Shown piece after piece: positions 1-6,356 of a stretch of 8,251 nt of DNA. The position numbers were made by a program, and so were the translations under genes. Every line of letters begins with the position of its first letter. Positions within the stretch are counted from its first letter, which is position 1. The notes under the pieces were generated by a model. That model searched no databases and had not been told where the DNA came from. It saw only the letters and a list, made by a program, of their open reading frames with translations. This DNA comes from Planctomycetota bacterium (lineage in GTDB: Bacteria > Planctomycetota > Planctomycetia > Pirellulales > Thermoguttaceae): positions 1 through 8,251 of the forward strand of contig JAEWUR010000608.1 in assembly GCA_023397045.1 (NCBI GenBank), given 5' to 3'.

Positions 1-2174
1 GTTTGGATCTGGGTGTCTTCGTTTTGCGATTGGGTGAATCGGATCGGCCGCTGCATTTGCACCGACATCTTGCCCGTCCGAAGCACGACGTTCATCATCT
101 TGTCTTCCGCCGGCAGTTGCGGAGCCGTCGCCACGACCGAGTCGGTGAACTCGGCATGAAGGCCGTCGAAGTTCATGCCGTGCTGCCAATCGATGGTCAT
201 CGGCGTCTCGGCGACCGACGGCATCGGATGATTCTGCACGTTAAACCTCGACGCGACCATCTGGCCGGGACCGTCGATCCATAGTCGATTCGCGCCGCAG
301 TCGAGATTGATGTTCGTGCCGGTCAACCCCATGCCGCGCCCTTCAAAACTCGCTCGGCGACCCGACACGACGACGGTCGCGTTCGGCTCGGTGAGGTTCT
401 TGGCTTCGAGCCGATCGCCCGAGATCGCCAACGGCTGTTCGTCCGGCCGTGCGGTCGCGGTTTCCTTGAACGAGACTCCGTCCTCGATGGTCAAATTGGC
501 GATCAGCGGCTGCGGCTGGCGAAGCACGATCTTGGCGGTCATCAGCCGACCGGCGATTTGCATTCGTCCGATGCCCGGCGTCGCGGTTGGCGACGCGCCA
601 TAGGGCGAGGAGATCGGCGCCGCGGCCGACGGCGGCCCATCTTGCGGCGTTCCGGCAACCCCCTGTTCCGCTTCCTCGAACCACGCCTGCAACTCGTCGA
701 CGTTGCACGCGAGCTGCGCCGCGTTCATCTGCACCGCGCCTTGCGCCTTCATGCGCGACAGATGCCGGTCGAACTGCTTCGGCTGCGTCTTCGATGGCGT
801 CTCGGCCAGCCAAAAACAAATCTCTTTCGATTGAAGCTGCGCGACGCCGGGCAGACGCAACGTCGCGCCGCCGGTCAGCCAGATCCGCGAGTCGTCGCCG
901 TCGCGATCGATCTTCAGCGAATCGTTCCATTCGGCTTCCAGACGCTGGTCGGGCCGTTCGGGCGAACAGCCGCGAATGACGCCGGGCCCTTGCGATTGAA
1001 GAAGCCCAATCCTGCCCGAGTTCGTCGCTTGATAATCGAGTCGGCGGGCATGAACCTCGTTCGCGCCTTGCTGCAAAAAGACCTCCCGGGGATCTTCCAT
1101 GCCGATCGAGTTCGTCAGCAAGTTGTACCGGAGTTTTTGCGCCCGGGCGACGGCGTTCTGGCTGGGCGCCATCAGATGAACCGGAGCGCCTTCCGCGACG
1201 ATCTGCTCGGCGACCAGATCGAGCGAGCCGGGCGCGCCGCCGGTCGATGCCTTTTCCTTCGGCCGTTCCGTGAAATGCAACGAGAGGAGATCGCAGGCCA
1301 ACTTGTCGGCCGCGCCGGTCGGATTCGGCTTCGTCACCTCGACTTGCTCTCGAAACGTCGCAAGACGCTTGACGACGTCGAACTGGAACGGACCGTTGCA
1401 GCGAACCTCGACCGGCGAGCTTTCCTTTTCCGATTGCCCGGCGTCGAGATGCAGCCGCTCGACATGACGCATTTCGAACGACTCGATGCCGGCAATCTTC
1501 GGTCCGGCGTTTTCTTGGCCGGGCTTCGCGGGCTCGTGAATCAGCTTGATGACCATATCGCTGCCGCGGCCGAAATGCCGGCCCCAGCGGAAATCGACCG
1601 GGTTGGGCGTCGTAACGGTCTTCTCCGTAAGCTCGATGTCGCGTGCGACGATCAACAGATCATCCTCGGGACCAGCCTTTTTGCAGTCGCTGCGAATGTG
1701 GACCTCGCCGAGAAGCTGGCCGCGAACGAGCCGGCCGATCTTCGCGCGATTGAGATCCAACGGATGGTCGAACTGGAGCACCGCCCCGGCGGGCGATTCG
1801 AGCACGACCGACTGGCGGCGACGCTCGTCCTCGTCCTCGGCAGGACCATCGTAGCCGAAGACGATCGTGCAGGGATGCAACTCGACCCGGCCGTCGGGAT
1901 GGTTGACGTAGGTCTGAAAAAGCAGCTTGGCCTTGTCGCTCTCCAAAATCTTCGGGTTTCGCAATTCCCAAGCGTCCTTGGGGAACAGGCCCCGAAGCTG
2001 CTGCATCCGCATATCGACCAGATTCGCGCTGCGCTCCCGCTCGGCTTGACTGATCTCGGCCGCGGTCCGCTGATCGGCCACCGGCTCGATCCACGGCACC
2101 GCCAACAGCGCATACGCCCAGTAGGCGATCAGAACGATCGCAAGACTCCCGGCGATGCGAGTGATACGGGACAT
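1..2174 (-). CDS. Large OstA/LptA/LptC-like LPS-transport protein, C-terminal part missing (off window)
   Basis: An uninterrupted minus-strand frame of 724 codons runs from an ATG at 2174 off the left edge. Residues about 6-28 form one hydrophobic segment (core SLAIVLIAYWAYALLAVPW) after a short basic start, as in an inner-membrane-anchored LptC or an uncleaved signal anchor. The rest is soluble and periplasmic by inference. Residues about 535-640 are rich in short alternating strands (for example VVVSGRRASFEGRGMGLTG, then LWIDGPGQM), resembling the OstA/LptA beta-jellyroll that binds LPS. The gene follows kdsD and kdsC, the place of lptC-lptA in Escherichia coli, so a role in moving LPS across the periplasm is likely. 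At over 724 residues it is several times longer than LptC or LptA (about 190 residues each), so it may combine both jobs. No Shine-Dalgarno sequence precedes the ATG; the upstream DNA is C-rich heptamer repeat. An antisense frame covering 558-2189 is a shadow. Confidence 0.8.
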   Translation of the reverse strand, partial: MSRITRIAGSLAIVLIAYWAYALLAVPWIEPVADQRTAAEISQAERERSANLVDMRMQQLRGLFPKDAWELRNPKILESDKAKLLFQTYVNHPDGRVELHPCTIVFGYDGPAEDEDERRRQSVVLESPAGAVLQFDHPLDLNRAKIGRLVRGQLLGEVHIRSDCKKAGPEDDLLIVARDIELTEKTVTTPNPVDFRWGRHFGRGSDMVIKLIHEPAKPGQENAGPKIAGIESFEMRHVERLHLDAGQSEKESSPVEVRCNGPFQFDVVKRLATFREQVEVTKPNPTGAADKLACDLLSLHFTERPKEKASTGGAPGSLDLVAEQIVAEGAPVHLMAPSQNAVARAQKLRYNLLTNSIGMEDPREVFLQQGANEVHARRLDYQATNSGRIGLLQSQGPGVIRGCSPERPDQRLEAEWNDSLKIDRDGDDSRIWLTGGATLRLPGVAQLQSKEICFWLAETPSKTQPKQFDRHLSRMKAQGAVQMNAAQLACNVDELQAWFEEAEQGVAGTPQDGPPSAAAPISSPYGASPTATPGIGRMQIAGRLMTAKIVLRQPQPLIANLTIEDGVSFKETATARPDEQPLAISGDRLEAKNLTEPNATVVVSGRRASFEGRGMGLTGTNINLDCGANRLWIDGPGQMVASRFNVQNHPMPSVAETPMTIDWQHGMNFDGLHAEFTDSVVATAPQLPAEDKMMNVVLRTGKMSVQMQRPIRFTQSQNEDTQIQ

Positions 2175-2181
2175 GGGGAGA

Positions 2182-2420
2182 GGGACTAGGGGCTAGGGAT
2201 TAGGGACTAGGGGTTCGGGACTAGGGGTTCGGGAATAGGGGTTCGGGGCCAGGGTTTCGGGATTAGGGTTTCGGGATTAGGGGTTCGGGATTAGGGTTTC
2301 GGGATTAGGGTTTCGGGATTAGGGTTTCGGGAATAGGGGTTCGGGAACAGGGGTTCGGGACTAGGGGTTCGGGACTAGGGGTTCGGGAATAGGCGTTCGG
2401 GAATAGGCGTTCGGGAATAG
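2182..2420 (+). repeat. Heptamer tandem array A, G-rich on plus strand
   Basis: About 34 tandem 7-bp units of the form GGG(A/G)NT(A/C), mostly alternating GGGACTA or GGGATTA with GGGGTTC or GGGTTTC. The right part has variants such as GGCGTTC alternating with GGGAATA. The array stops 7 bases before the start codon of the OstA-like gene and is the inverted counterpart of the array at 2435-2590. It recalls the heptameric short tandemly repeated repetitive sequences known from cyanobacteria, but the exact family is not recognised. Confidence 0.93.
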
Positions 2421-2434
2421 GACTTCTCCGAACT

Positions 2435-2590
2435 CTAGCCCCCAGCCCCGAATCCCCAGCCCCGAATCCCCAGCCCCGAATCCCCAGCCCCGAATCCCTA
2501 GTCCCTAGTCCCTAGTCCCTAGTCCCTAGTCCCGAATCCCGAATCCCGAATCCCCAGCCCCGAATCCCCAGCCCCGAATCCCTAGTCCCT
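2435..2590 (-). repeat. Heptamer tandem array B, inverted relative to array A
   Basis: About 22 units. Read on the minus strand they include CTGGGGATTCGGGG (a 14-bp double heptamer), GGGATTC and GGGACTA. The first base of the array on the minus strand directly follows the kdsC stop codon (2591-2593). With array A, separated by only 14 bases, it forms an imperfect inverted repeat of roughly 150-200 bp per arm that could fold in the transcript. The runs of three to four G every 3-4 bases also match the G-quadruplex pattern. Confidence 0.92.
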
Positions 2591-3109
2591 TCATCGATAC
2601 GCTTGAATCAAATCCTCCCAACGCGATTGGGATTTCAGGATCAACTCGATGGTCTCGCGAACGGCCCCGCCGCCGCCGGGCAACGTCGTGACATAATGGG
2701 CCGACTGACGAAGCTCCGAGCAGGCGTCGGCCACCGCCACGCCAAATCCGACCGCGCGAACCACCGGCAGGTCGGGCAGGTCGTCGCCAATGTAACACGC
2801 CTGCGATGCGGTGAGCCGCAATTCCGCCAAGATCTCGCGCATGGCCGACAGCTTGTCGTCGATCCCCTGCCGAATAATCTCAATCCCAAGCTCCGCCACA
2901 CGCATCTTGACGATGTTCGAACTGCGATGCGTGATCAGTCCAAATCGGCAGCCCCCCTTCTTCCACAGCCGAATGCCCATCCCGTCGCGCACATGAAACC
3001 GCTTCGTCTCGATCCCCTGGTTGTCGAACACAATGCCGCCATCTGTCAATACGCCGTCAACGTCGGAAAGGATCAGTCGGATCGGACGGCAACGCTGTTC
3101 GAGAGACAT
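2591..3109 (-). CDS. kdsC: 3-deoxy-D-manno-octulosonate 8-phosphate phosphatase (KdsC)
   Basis: A 172-residue, single-domain HAD-family phosphatase, the normal KdsC length. It hydrolyses KDO-8-phosphate to KDO, the inner-core sugar of LPS, in the cytoplasm; family members are tetramers that use Mg2+. Motif I is SDVDGVLTD, with nucleophile Asp16 and acid/base Asp18. The motif II region is LITHRSS around Thr60, where many relatives have TGR-S. Lys86 lies in DDK, and motif IV is GDDLPDLPV (Asp109, Asp110, Asp113). The C-terminal GGGGAVRE around 145-152 matches the glycine-rich tail of KdsC. The gene follows kdsD by 121 bp and precedes the OstA-like gene, an order shared with Escherichia coli. 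The start codon lacks a clear Shine-Dalgarno site: a heptamer repeat ends 7 bases upstream. Probably co-transcribed with kdsD. Confidence 0.95.
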   Translation of the reverse strand: MSLEQRCRPIRLILSDVDGVLTDGGIVFDNQGIETKRFHVRDGMGIRLWKKGGCRFGLITHRSSNIVKMRVAELGIEIIRQGIDDKLSAMREILAELRLTASQACYIGDDLPDLPVVRAVGFGVAVADACSELRQSAHYVTTLPGGGGAVRETIELILKSQSRWEDLIQAYR

Positions 3110-3116
3110 TTTGCCA

Positions 3117-3158
3117 GGGACTGGGGGTTAGGGACTAGGGGTTAGGGACTAGGGACTA
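3117..3158 (+). repeat. Short heptamer array C upstream of kdsC
   Basis: Six tandem 7-bp units (GGGACTG, GGGGTTA, GGGACTA, GGGGTTA, GGGACTA, GGGACTA) of the same family and orientation as array A. The array ends 7 bases from the kdsC start codon and so occupies the normal ribosome-binding region; on the transcript strand it is C-rich and gives no Shine-Dalgarno sequence. Confidence 0.9.
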
Positions 3159-3167
3159 GATCAACAT

Positions 3168-3214
3168 GGTCGTTGTCTCCACAACCGACCTTCAAGCCGC
3201 TTGCGGATTCGCAA
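3168..3214. other. Two stem-loops in the kdsD-kdsC gap
   Basis: GGTCGTTGT (3168-3176) can pair with ACAACCGACC (3181-3190) around a CTCC loop with one bulged base. TTGCG (3201-3205) pairs perfectly with CGCAA (3210-3214) around GATT. Both lie just downstream of the kdsD stop codon on the transcript strand. A run of eight T on the minus strand sits at the kdsD stop, but before rather than after the hairpins, so they do not form a classic intrinsic terminator. They may protect or modulate the mRNA between the two genes; this is a guess. Confidence 0.35.
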
Positions 3215-3230
3215 TAACTCTTAAAAAAAA

Positions 3231-4331
3231 TCACGCGCTGGCACTATCCTCTTGCTTGCAAACAATGCGAAAGGCCGCCGATTTCTTCGAGGCAACCCGG
3301 TCCGACTCCGCCGGCTGCGATTCCTTCGGCAATAGGGCCACGACGTCCGTAATGTCCAACAAACCCACCGGACGGCCATCGTGATCGACCACCGGCAGTT
3401 CGCTGATCTTTCGCTCGATCATCACCGACACGGCCTCGACCATCATCGCGCCGGCTGCGACACGCAATGGCTTCGAGGTCATCACTTGCCGAATCGGTGC
3501 GTCCAACTCGCCGTCGCGGCGGTGTTCGAACAGTCGGGCAAGGTCGCTGTCCGTAAAAATGCCCGACAACCGGCCCTCGCCATCGGTCAGCATCGTCGCG
3601 CCGGTCCGCCGACCGGGTTTTTGGACGCCGATCAACACCTGACGAACCGTCTCGGTCTCGGCCGCCACGCGGCAATCGTCCAACGAACGCATGTGCTGCT
3701 CGACCTTGCTCAACTTATAGCCGAGACTGCCGCCGGGATGGAAGCGGGCGAAATCTTCGCGTCCAAAATGACGCATCCGACTGACGACCAGCGCCAACGC
3801 GTCGCCGACGGCCATCATGGCGGTTGTGCTGGTGCTTGGGGCCAGTCCCAACGCACAGGCTTCTTCCAACGAGCCAAGTTCGATCGTCACAGCGGCCGCG
3901 CGACCCAACGTGTTTTGCGATTGGCCGGTGATGGCGATGATCGGCGCGCCGATTTCGGCCAGCGAGGGCAGCAACCGCACGATCTCTTCGGTTTCACCGC
4001 TCTGCGAGAGCATCAGCAGCACATCCCGGGCGCCGACGCGGCCAAGGTCGCCGTGGATGGCCTCGGCCGGATGCAGACAGTGGCTCGGCGTGCCGGTCGA
4101 GGCCAGCGTGGCCATGATCTTCTGGCCGACCAATCCCGCCTTGCCGATGCCGCAAACGATCACGCTGCCTTGGCACTCAAAAACCAGTTGCACGGCCCGG
4201 CAGAATTCGCTGCCCAGCCGGTTGGCCACCTGCCCGAGCGCCCGGCTTTCGGTCGCGATGACCTGCCGTGCGAAACGGAGTTGTTCGAAAGGACTTAGGC
4301 TGTCCGAGACAGCGGCGGCTTCCATGCTCAT
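3231..4331 (-). CDS. kdsD: Arabinose-5-phosphate isomerase (KdsD/KpsF family), SIS plus two CBS domains
   Basis: This 366-residue protein interconverts D-ribulose-5-phosphate and D-arabinose-5-phosphate, the first step of KDO synthesis, in the cytoplasm. The SIS domain spans about 45-190: GIGKAG with Lys64, HGDLG (93-97), SQSGETEE ending at Glu116, EEACALGLAPSTSTT with Glu157, and FHPGGSLG with His198. Against the Escherichia coli KdsD sequence as remembered, these line up with catalytic Lys59, Glu111, Glu152 and His193. Two CBS motifs follow at about 210-270 (ending IFTDSDLARLF) and 283-337 (ending LLDITDVVALL). It is about 38 residues longer than the 328-residue E. coli enzyme, mainly in the polar C-terminal tail. 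AAGGA 11 bases upstream supports the ATG at 4331; a second ATG two codons in (4325) is possible. It is the first gene of the LPS block and has a sigma70-type promoter. Confidence 0.96.
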   Translation of the reverse strand: MSMEAAAVSDSLSPFEQLRFARQVIATESRALGQVANRLGSEFCRAVQLVFECQGSVIVCGIGKAGLVGQKIMATLASTGTPSHCLHPAEAIHGDLGRVGARDVLLMLSQSGETEEIVRLLPSLAEIGAPIIAITGQSQNTLGRAAAVTIELGSLEEACALGLAPSTSTTAMMAVGDALALVVSRMRHFGREDFARFHPGGSLGYKLSKVEQHMRSLDDCRVAAETETVRQVLIGVQKPGRRTGATMLTDGEGRLSGIFTDSDLARLFEHRRDGELDAPIRQVMTSKPLRVAAGAMMVEAVSVMIERKISELPVVDHDGRPVGLLDITDVVALLPKESQPAESDRVASKKSAAFRIVCKQEDSASA

Positions 4332-4388
4332 CGACTCGTCAATCCTTTGACAGAGGTCGGTTCAAAAACGAGAATTCGACGGGGCGCG

Positions 4389-4417
4389 ATTATACCGATT
4401 TCGGCGAATTGGGGCAA
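4389..4417 (-). promoter_or_regulatory. Sigma70-type promoter of kdsD
   Basis: On the minus strand a perfect TATAAT (-10, 4389-4394) is preceded by a 17-bp spacer and TTGCCC (-35, 4412-4417), which keeps the key TTG. Transcription would start near 4382 and give a leader of about 50 nt before the kdsD ATG. Confidence 0.75.
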
Positions 4418-4617
4418 TGTAAATACGCCCCCCCGAATGGCAAAAGCATGAACCTCTCCAGCCAATCCCGATCCGCAAACAACCCTCGCTGTACGCCCTA
4501 GACTTCCTAGATTGTTGCGGCGAGGAACGCTGGTGACGAGTCAGTGTACCTTTGAGAAGCAGGGCTCTGCCACGGGGATCGAAAATGCCGAAATGGCAGA
4601 ACTCGCCAAAGCCGACC
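4418..4617. other. Gap between the LPS block and the defence cassette
   Basis: No convincing gene is seen in these 200 bases. Short open frames here lack family features and a ribosome-binding site. A weak hairpin (TGCC 4586-4589 with GGCA 4595-4598), followed on the minus strand by TTTT, might help end the vsr transcript, but a 4-bp stem is poor evidence. No second copy of the tRNA-like or palindromic motif from 8080-8133 was found here. Confidence 0.5.
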
Positions 4618-5040
4618 CTAATCTTCCGGCTGCAGAAAGGCCTCAATTCGGTTTTTCAGAGGAGCGAGGTCCTTTCTGGTGATCTGGCATTCCCAAATAA
4701 CCAACACCTTCCACCCAAGCTGCCTGAGCTTGCGCCGAACGGCAATATCGCGTTTCTGGTTTGCGCTCAGCTTCGCTTCCCAATAGCTCCGATGAGATTT
4801 CGGCATCGCTCGTCCGCTACGACAACAGTGCCGATGCCAGAAACAGCCATTGACGTTGATGATTTTCCGCAAACGGCGGAATACAAGATCCGGCGTTCCT
4901 GGAAGGCTGCGAACGTGGAGACGATATCGGAATCCGAGCGAATGAGCCAGTCGGCGAACGAGCATCTCGGGCGTCGTGTCTTTCGACTTGACGGCCGCCA
5001 TGATCCGGGATCGCTCGGCTCGCGAGACTACATCGGTCAT
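4618..5040 (-). CDS. vsr: Very-short-patch mismatch endonuclease (Vsr family)
   Basis: A 140-residue protein matching Vsr over its full length. Vsr nicks DNA 5' of the T in a T:G mismatch created by deamination of 5-methylcytosine, starting repair that restores C. Visible features: N-terminal SRAERSRIMAAVKSKDTTPE; LPGTPDLVF with the Mg2+-binding Asp51; GCFWHRHCC with Trp68 and His69; likely zinc ligands Cys66, His71, Cys73 and Cys118; and the late strand GWKVLVIWEC. Position 64 is Asn, where Escherichia coli Vsr has His64. The gene lies beside a C5-cytosine methyltransferase and its endonuclease on the same strand, the usual setting, so it probably repairs mutation hot spots at that enzyme's site. 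The small gene on the opposite strand separates it from them, so it likely has its own promoter in 5041-5135. Confidence 0.93.
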   Translation of the reverse strand: MTDVVSRAERSRIMAAVKSKDTTPEMLVRRLAHSLGFRYRLHVRSLPGTPDLVFRRLRKIINVNGCFWHRHCCRSGRAMPKSHRSYWEAKLSANQKRDIAVRRKLRQLGWKVLVIWECQITRKDLAPLKNRIEAFLQPED

Positions 5041-5054
5041 AAAACGCTTCTATT

Positions 5055-5083
5055 TTGGGTGCAAAAAGCCGCAGTGGTATAAT
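5055..5083 (+). promoter_or_regulatory. Promoter of the small acidic protein gene
   Basis: TTGGGT (-35, 5055-5060), a 17-bp spacer and a perfect TATAAT (-10, 5078-5083) on the plus strand. Transcription would start near 5090, about 46 nt before the ATG at 5136. The -35 box keeps TTG but is otherwise weak, which suits a regulated promoter. Confidence 0.65.
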
Positions 5084-5086
5084 CCC

Positions 5087-5099
5087 GTGATTCAATCAC
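5087..5099. promoter_or_regulatory. Perfect palindrome at the predicted transcription start, candidate operator
   Basis: GTGATT-C-AATCAC is a perfect 6+1+6 inverted repeat. It begins 3 bases after the -10 box of the small gene and so covers the expected +1. It lies between the divergent vsr and small genes, a normal position for a repressor site controlling one or both. The binding protein is unknown. Confidence 0.45.
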
Positions 5100-5135
5100 C
5101 CCGGCGGTGCGGCACTATCTACCCAAGGCTGAACG

Positions 5136-5330
5136 ATGAACACAACACGAATAAACGCGATTCGCAATGATTTCTCGGATTGGAGCGGCGGATTTCCGCC
5201 AGATTCCGAGCAACAGGTATTCATTTACATGGAGTACGCTTACGACGGTGACGCCGATGACGCGGACGACGTTCGAACGATGTTGCGGAACTGGATGGAA
5301 AGCGGCGAAATCCCGCCGATTGAGTCATAG
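5136..5330 (+). CDS. Small acidic protein of unknown function inside the restriction-modification cassette
   Basis: A 64-residue protein not recognised as a named family. It starts MNTTRINAIRNDF, continues with the Gly/Pro-rich WSGGFPPDSEQQ, a likely strand VFIYMEY, then an acidic DGDADDADD stretch (37-45) and a short amphipathic helix RTMLRNWM. It has 14 Asp/Glu against 4 Arg and no Lys, so its net charge is near -10. It has no signal peptide, membrane segment or cysteine. Three features make it a credible gene despite its length: a TATAAT promoter, the ribosome-binding site AAGG seven bases before the ATG, and a compact protein-like composition. It is the only plus-strand gene here, divergent from vsr and convergent with the endonuclease gene (56-bp gap). 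Its charge would fit a DNA mimic or protein-binding regulator of the cassette, but an unrelated small host protein is equally possible. Confidence 0.7.
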   Translation: MNTTRINAIRNDFSDWSGGFPPDSEQQVFIYMEYAYDGDADDADDVRTMLRNWMESGEIPPIES

Positions 5331-5386
5331 TCGTCCCGACGCCCCCATAATGCGGGATCGCCCCGTCATCATGAATAGGATTGCCA

Positions 5387-6352
5387 TCATTCCAAGTTCA
5401 TCGGAATCTCGATCAGCATTGACTTATCCAACTCGACGTCATCAACGCGTTCATTGTACTTCTCCAACAACTTACGGAAGCCGCTTTTCAGTTGGTCACC
5501 GTCGAATTCGCAGAGTTCATCGATATTCGTCGCGACGAACGACTCGATGGACTCAACTGCGATTCGACCGTCAGCTAACAAAGCCGTGTTTTGACGCACG
5601 CCGATCACCATCACATCGGGAACCAAGAGGTAAACCCGCATTCCATGTTCCAGATTGCCCTTACACTTCTCGAACAACTCAGGCATGGGCGCGACCGTAA
5701 CGTGGAATACCGTGTTGCCGATTTGAAAGTCGCCATAGCAACCGACCTGTGCATCTGATTCACTATAACGTTTATTGCGGATGTCCTTTTCGGGGAAACG
5801 AAGGCTCAGCTTGGCGCCAACCAGATATTCAGCAACGGGCCCTCCCTTGCCCGATTGCCGTGCGTTTTCAAGGATCGAGTTTATGAAAGTCCAGGTCGCA
5901 TTGTTCACATTGAAGGTCGCCTTGACGCGTTTTACAGAGAAGTACGGCGGCACATACGCCTCGACAATATGCCGCTGCATGGCCTTGAGTATTTCGATGC
6001 GTGTCGCCTCTGGCTTTCTCTCCAACCCAAGGGGCTTCATCGCCGCAAGCAATGCCGCCACGGCTCCACGCGCCCCTCGATTTGATCGCCCCCCCACGGC
6101 GGACATCACTCTCGTCTCGCCATATTCGGTTAGCACTTTCTTCACGGCGGCGGCTGAAAGGCCGGCAATTTGTGATTCACCTCCCGCAACATGGGCGGAG
6201 ATATCGAGTTGGTAGTCTGACTGCAATCGCCCTAGCACGTGGAGAGCAGCGGCAATAGAGCCTTTCGCTGGCAACCTGTCCTGGTACAACCCGAGCCCGT
6301 TGTACCAATCGTCTAAAACGGCTATCGCCTGTGATTCAAATTGTTCACGCAT
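5387..6352 (-). CDS. DUF4928-family protein, probable type II restriction endonuclease
   Basis: A 321-residue protein that resembles, from memory, the DUF4928 family found next to C5-cytosine DNA methyltransferases and taken to contain their partner endonucleases. The N-terminal half is helical and includes GGRSNRGARG (87-96). The C-terminal half is the likely catalytic part: AEYLVGAKLSLRFP with Glu175, ESDAQVGCYGDFQIG with Asp208, FHVTVAP (216-222), then strands such as RVYLLVPDVMVIGV. A standard PD-(D/E)XK centre is not obvious: the place expected for (D/E)-X-K reads His217-Val-Thr219. The start codon lies 4 bases after the methyltransferase stop, with GAGG overlapping that stop as ribosome-binding site, so the two are translated from one message with the methyltransferase first, the order that protects the host. 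Nuclease function is inferred from context and family, not from a proven active site. Confidence 0.72.
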   Translation of the reverse strand: MREQFESQAIAVLDDWYNGLGLYQDRLPAKGSIAAALHVLGRLQSDYQLDISAHVAGGESQIAGLSAAAVKKVLTEYGETRVMSAVGGRSNRGARGAVAALLAAMKPLGLERKPEATRIEILKAMQRHIVEAYVPPYFSVKRVKATFNVNNATWTFINSILENARQSGKGGPVAEYLVGAKLSLRFPEKDIRNKRYSESDAQVGCYGDFQIGNTVFHVTVAPMPELFEKCKGNLEHGMRVYLLVPDVMVIGVRQNTALLADGRIAVESIESFVATNIDELCEFDGDQLKSGFRKLLEKYNERVDDVELDKSMLIEIPMNLE

Positions 6353-6356
6353 TTCC

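Noticed and set aside
558..2189. A 543-codon open frame on the plus strand
   Set aside because: It is antisense to the 724-codon minus-strand gene, is very rich in Arg and Leu with no recognisable domain, and runs into the heptamer array boundary. The minus-strand protein has a membrane anchor and fits the LPS operon.
2182..2590. CRISPR array
   Set aside because: The repeats are uninterrupted 7-bp units with no unique spacers and no cas genes nearby.
2603..3145. A 180-codon open frame on the plus strand
   Set aside because: It is antisense to kdsC, has no domain features, and its 3' end runs into repeat array C.
3381..4298. A 305-codon open frame on the plus strand
   Set aside because: It is the antisense shadow of kdsD, whose SIS and CBS motifs are unmistakable.
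4586..4598. Intrinsic terminator of vsr
   Set aside because: The stem is only 4 bp (TGCC/GGCA) with a short T run, too weak to call.
4362..4646. A 94-codon minus-strand frame between kdsD and vsr
   Set aside because: It overlaps the end of vsr and the kdsD promoter, has no ribosome-binding site and a composition unlike a folded protein.
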